From NCBI RefSeq assembly GCF_004770145.1, contig NZ_RQFW01000018.1, forward strand, positions 124,001-188,000: 64,000 bases of DNA, written 5' to 3'. The translations under genes and the position numbers were made by a program. Source of the DNA: Leptospira bourretii (GTDB lineage: Bacteria; Spirochaetota; Leptospiria; Leptospirales; Leptospiraceae). Each line of letters opens with the position of its first letter. Position 1 is the stretch's first letter. The notes under the pieces are model-generated. The model made no database searches. It saw nothing but the letters and a program-made list of their open reading frames with translations, and was not told the DNA's origin. Below are positions 63,352 to 64,000 of this stretch, in pieces.

Positions 63352-63987
63352 ATGGGTTCTGTTACTGTCCTCTCGAATGATTCCATTCCTAAAGTTCTTT
63401 CTGATATCGTTGCCAATGAAACCAACCATGCACTTTGGCTAAACACTCTTTCTCTCTTAGAACATCTTGGTTCGAGAAAAATCCTCCTCACCCAATCCAG
63501 TGAAGAAACTTCAGAGATGATTTTAAAACATGCCACCGAAGAAGCAAGGCATGCCCTCTTCTTTAAAAAAGCAGCCCGCACCATAAGACCCAGTTTCCAA
63601 TTGGGATACCAAAACTCCGCCCTTGTTAGGGGAACGGCGGCAAGAATTTATTTCGCAAAATTAGATACTTTGGTGCGCCGAAGTCTACGAAAGGTTTTCC
63701 CAGACCCAAAACAATTTACCTACCTTGCCTATTTGTACACCACCACGGTCATTGAAAAACGGGCGATGGTCGTCTATGCAGCGTACGACGAGATTTTGGA
63801 CCGGACTCAGTCCCCCATCCGCCTAACCAACCTGATTTTGGAAGAAGAAGGCCACCTTTCTGATATGAGTGCTGAAATGTTCCGCCTCGATCCAAATGCC
63901 AAGGAACGATTGGCCGCACTCGAGGCCGAAGAATCGAAAATTTTTGCCCGATTTTGGCTCCAAATCCGCGAATTCTCATTGAATTAA
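63352..63987 (+). CDS. Ferritin-like diiron protein
   Basis: A 211-residue helical protein. The Glu/His pattern of a ferritin-like diiron site is visible: Glu in ANETNHALW, EEARH (ExxH), Glu in TTVIEKRAM and EEEGHLSD (ExxH). These supply the ligands for two iron atoms in a four-helix bundle. The family (DUF-type, ferritin-like) is not assigned to a reaction. It begins 31 bp after the GHKL-like gene. The end of the window follows 13 bases later. Confidence 0.78.
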   Translation: MGSVTVLSNDSIPKVLSDIVANETNHALWLNTLSLLEHLGSRKILLTQSSEETSEMILKHATEEARHALFFKKAARTIRPSFQLGYQNSALVRGTAARIYFAKLDTLVRRSLRKVFPDPKQFTYLAYLYTTTVIEKRAMVVYAAYDEILDRTQSPIRLTNLILEEEGHLSDMSAEMFRLDPNAKERLAALEAEESKIFARFWLQIREFSLN

Positions 63988-64000
63988 AAAAGGCTTGCGG

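Noticed and set aside
1..64000. CRISPR array, tRNA, rRNA, insertion sequence or prophage
   Set aside because: No regular direct repeats, cloverleaf-like sequences, transposase or phage genes were seen on reading; a dedicated search was not possible.

Overview
The window reads as a chromosomal segment of a Leptospira (spirochaete) genome, probably from the saprophytic side of the genus. Support comes from the moderately AT-rich DNA, tightly packed genes on both strands, Leptospira-type lipoboxes, a FlaA-like protein, an OmpL47-type surface protein, and many multi-domain signalling proteins (7TMR-DISM receptors, SpoIIE/PP2C phosphatases, STAS proteins). The species is inferred; no rRNA gene is present to settle it. 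I saw no tRNA, insertion sequence, prophage or CRISPR array. No gene-free stretch exceeds about 150 bp.

Layout. (1) 1-11256, minus strand: eight genes almost without gaps, namely an AfsA-type hotdog/PilZ fusion, an SDR reductase, a 1904-residue kinase/ATPase/GAF/PP2C/TPR protein, AcpS, a 74-residue cyclase-tail-like protein, a bactofilin, a 7TM histidine kinase and a second SDR cut by the window edge. (2) 11359-20196: a universal stress protein, then a polyamine region in which a PotDABC-type transporter faces gabD, gabT and an aminobutyraldehyde dehydrogenase, together enough for import and oxidation of putrescine/GABA to succinate. (3) 20240-34397: DUF389 membrane protein, SurA-like membrane protein, CheX, a cell-envelope cluster (TPR protein, membrane protein, PorE-like propeller/CRD/OmpA protein), an ABC-F ATPase, an outer-membrane protein, rdgB-STAS-comF, an OmpL47-like protein and a FlaA-like protein. 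(4) 34485-45584: Lnt, a PIN-TRAM protein, CarD, a SPOR protein, a methyltransferase, a LamG lipoprotein, a membrane-bound AraC regulator and a PP2C phosphatase. (5) 45653-54104: an A2-type caa3 cytochrome oxidase operon with Sco1 and an unlisted 50-residue membrane protein, divergent from heme A/O synthesis genes (ctaA, ctaB) and two TPM-domain genes. (6) 54184-63987: DISM-PP2C phosphatase, a citrate-synthase homologue with altered catalytic residues, STAS, a zinc-binding protein, cytochrome c, an epimerase, an ICMT-like methyltransferase, an acyltransferase, a GHKL-like protein and a ferritin-like diiron protein.

How they fit together. Three PP2C phosphatases and two STAS proteins suggest partner-switching regulation, but a canonical RsbW kinase is absent. 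The respiratory block supplies the oxidase, its copper chaperone and its heme cofactors. The most interesting candidates for undescribed biology are the AfsA-PilZ/SDR/mega-kinase operon, the citrate-synthase homologue in which all three textbook catalytic residues are replaced, and the PorE-like envelope cluster in an organism type not known for type IX secretion.
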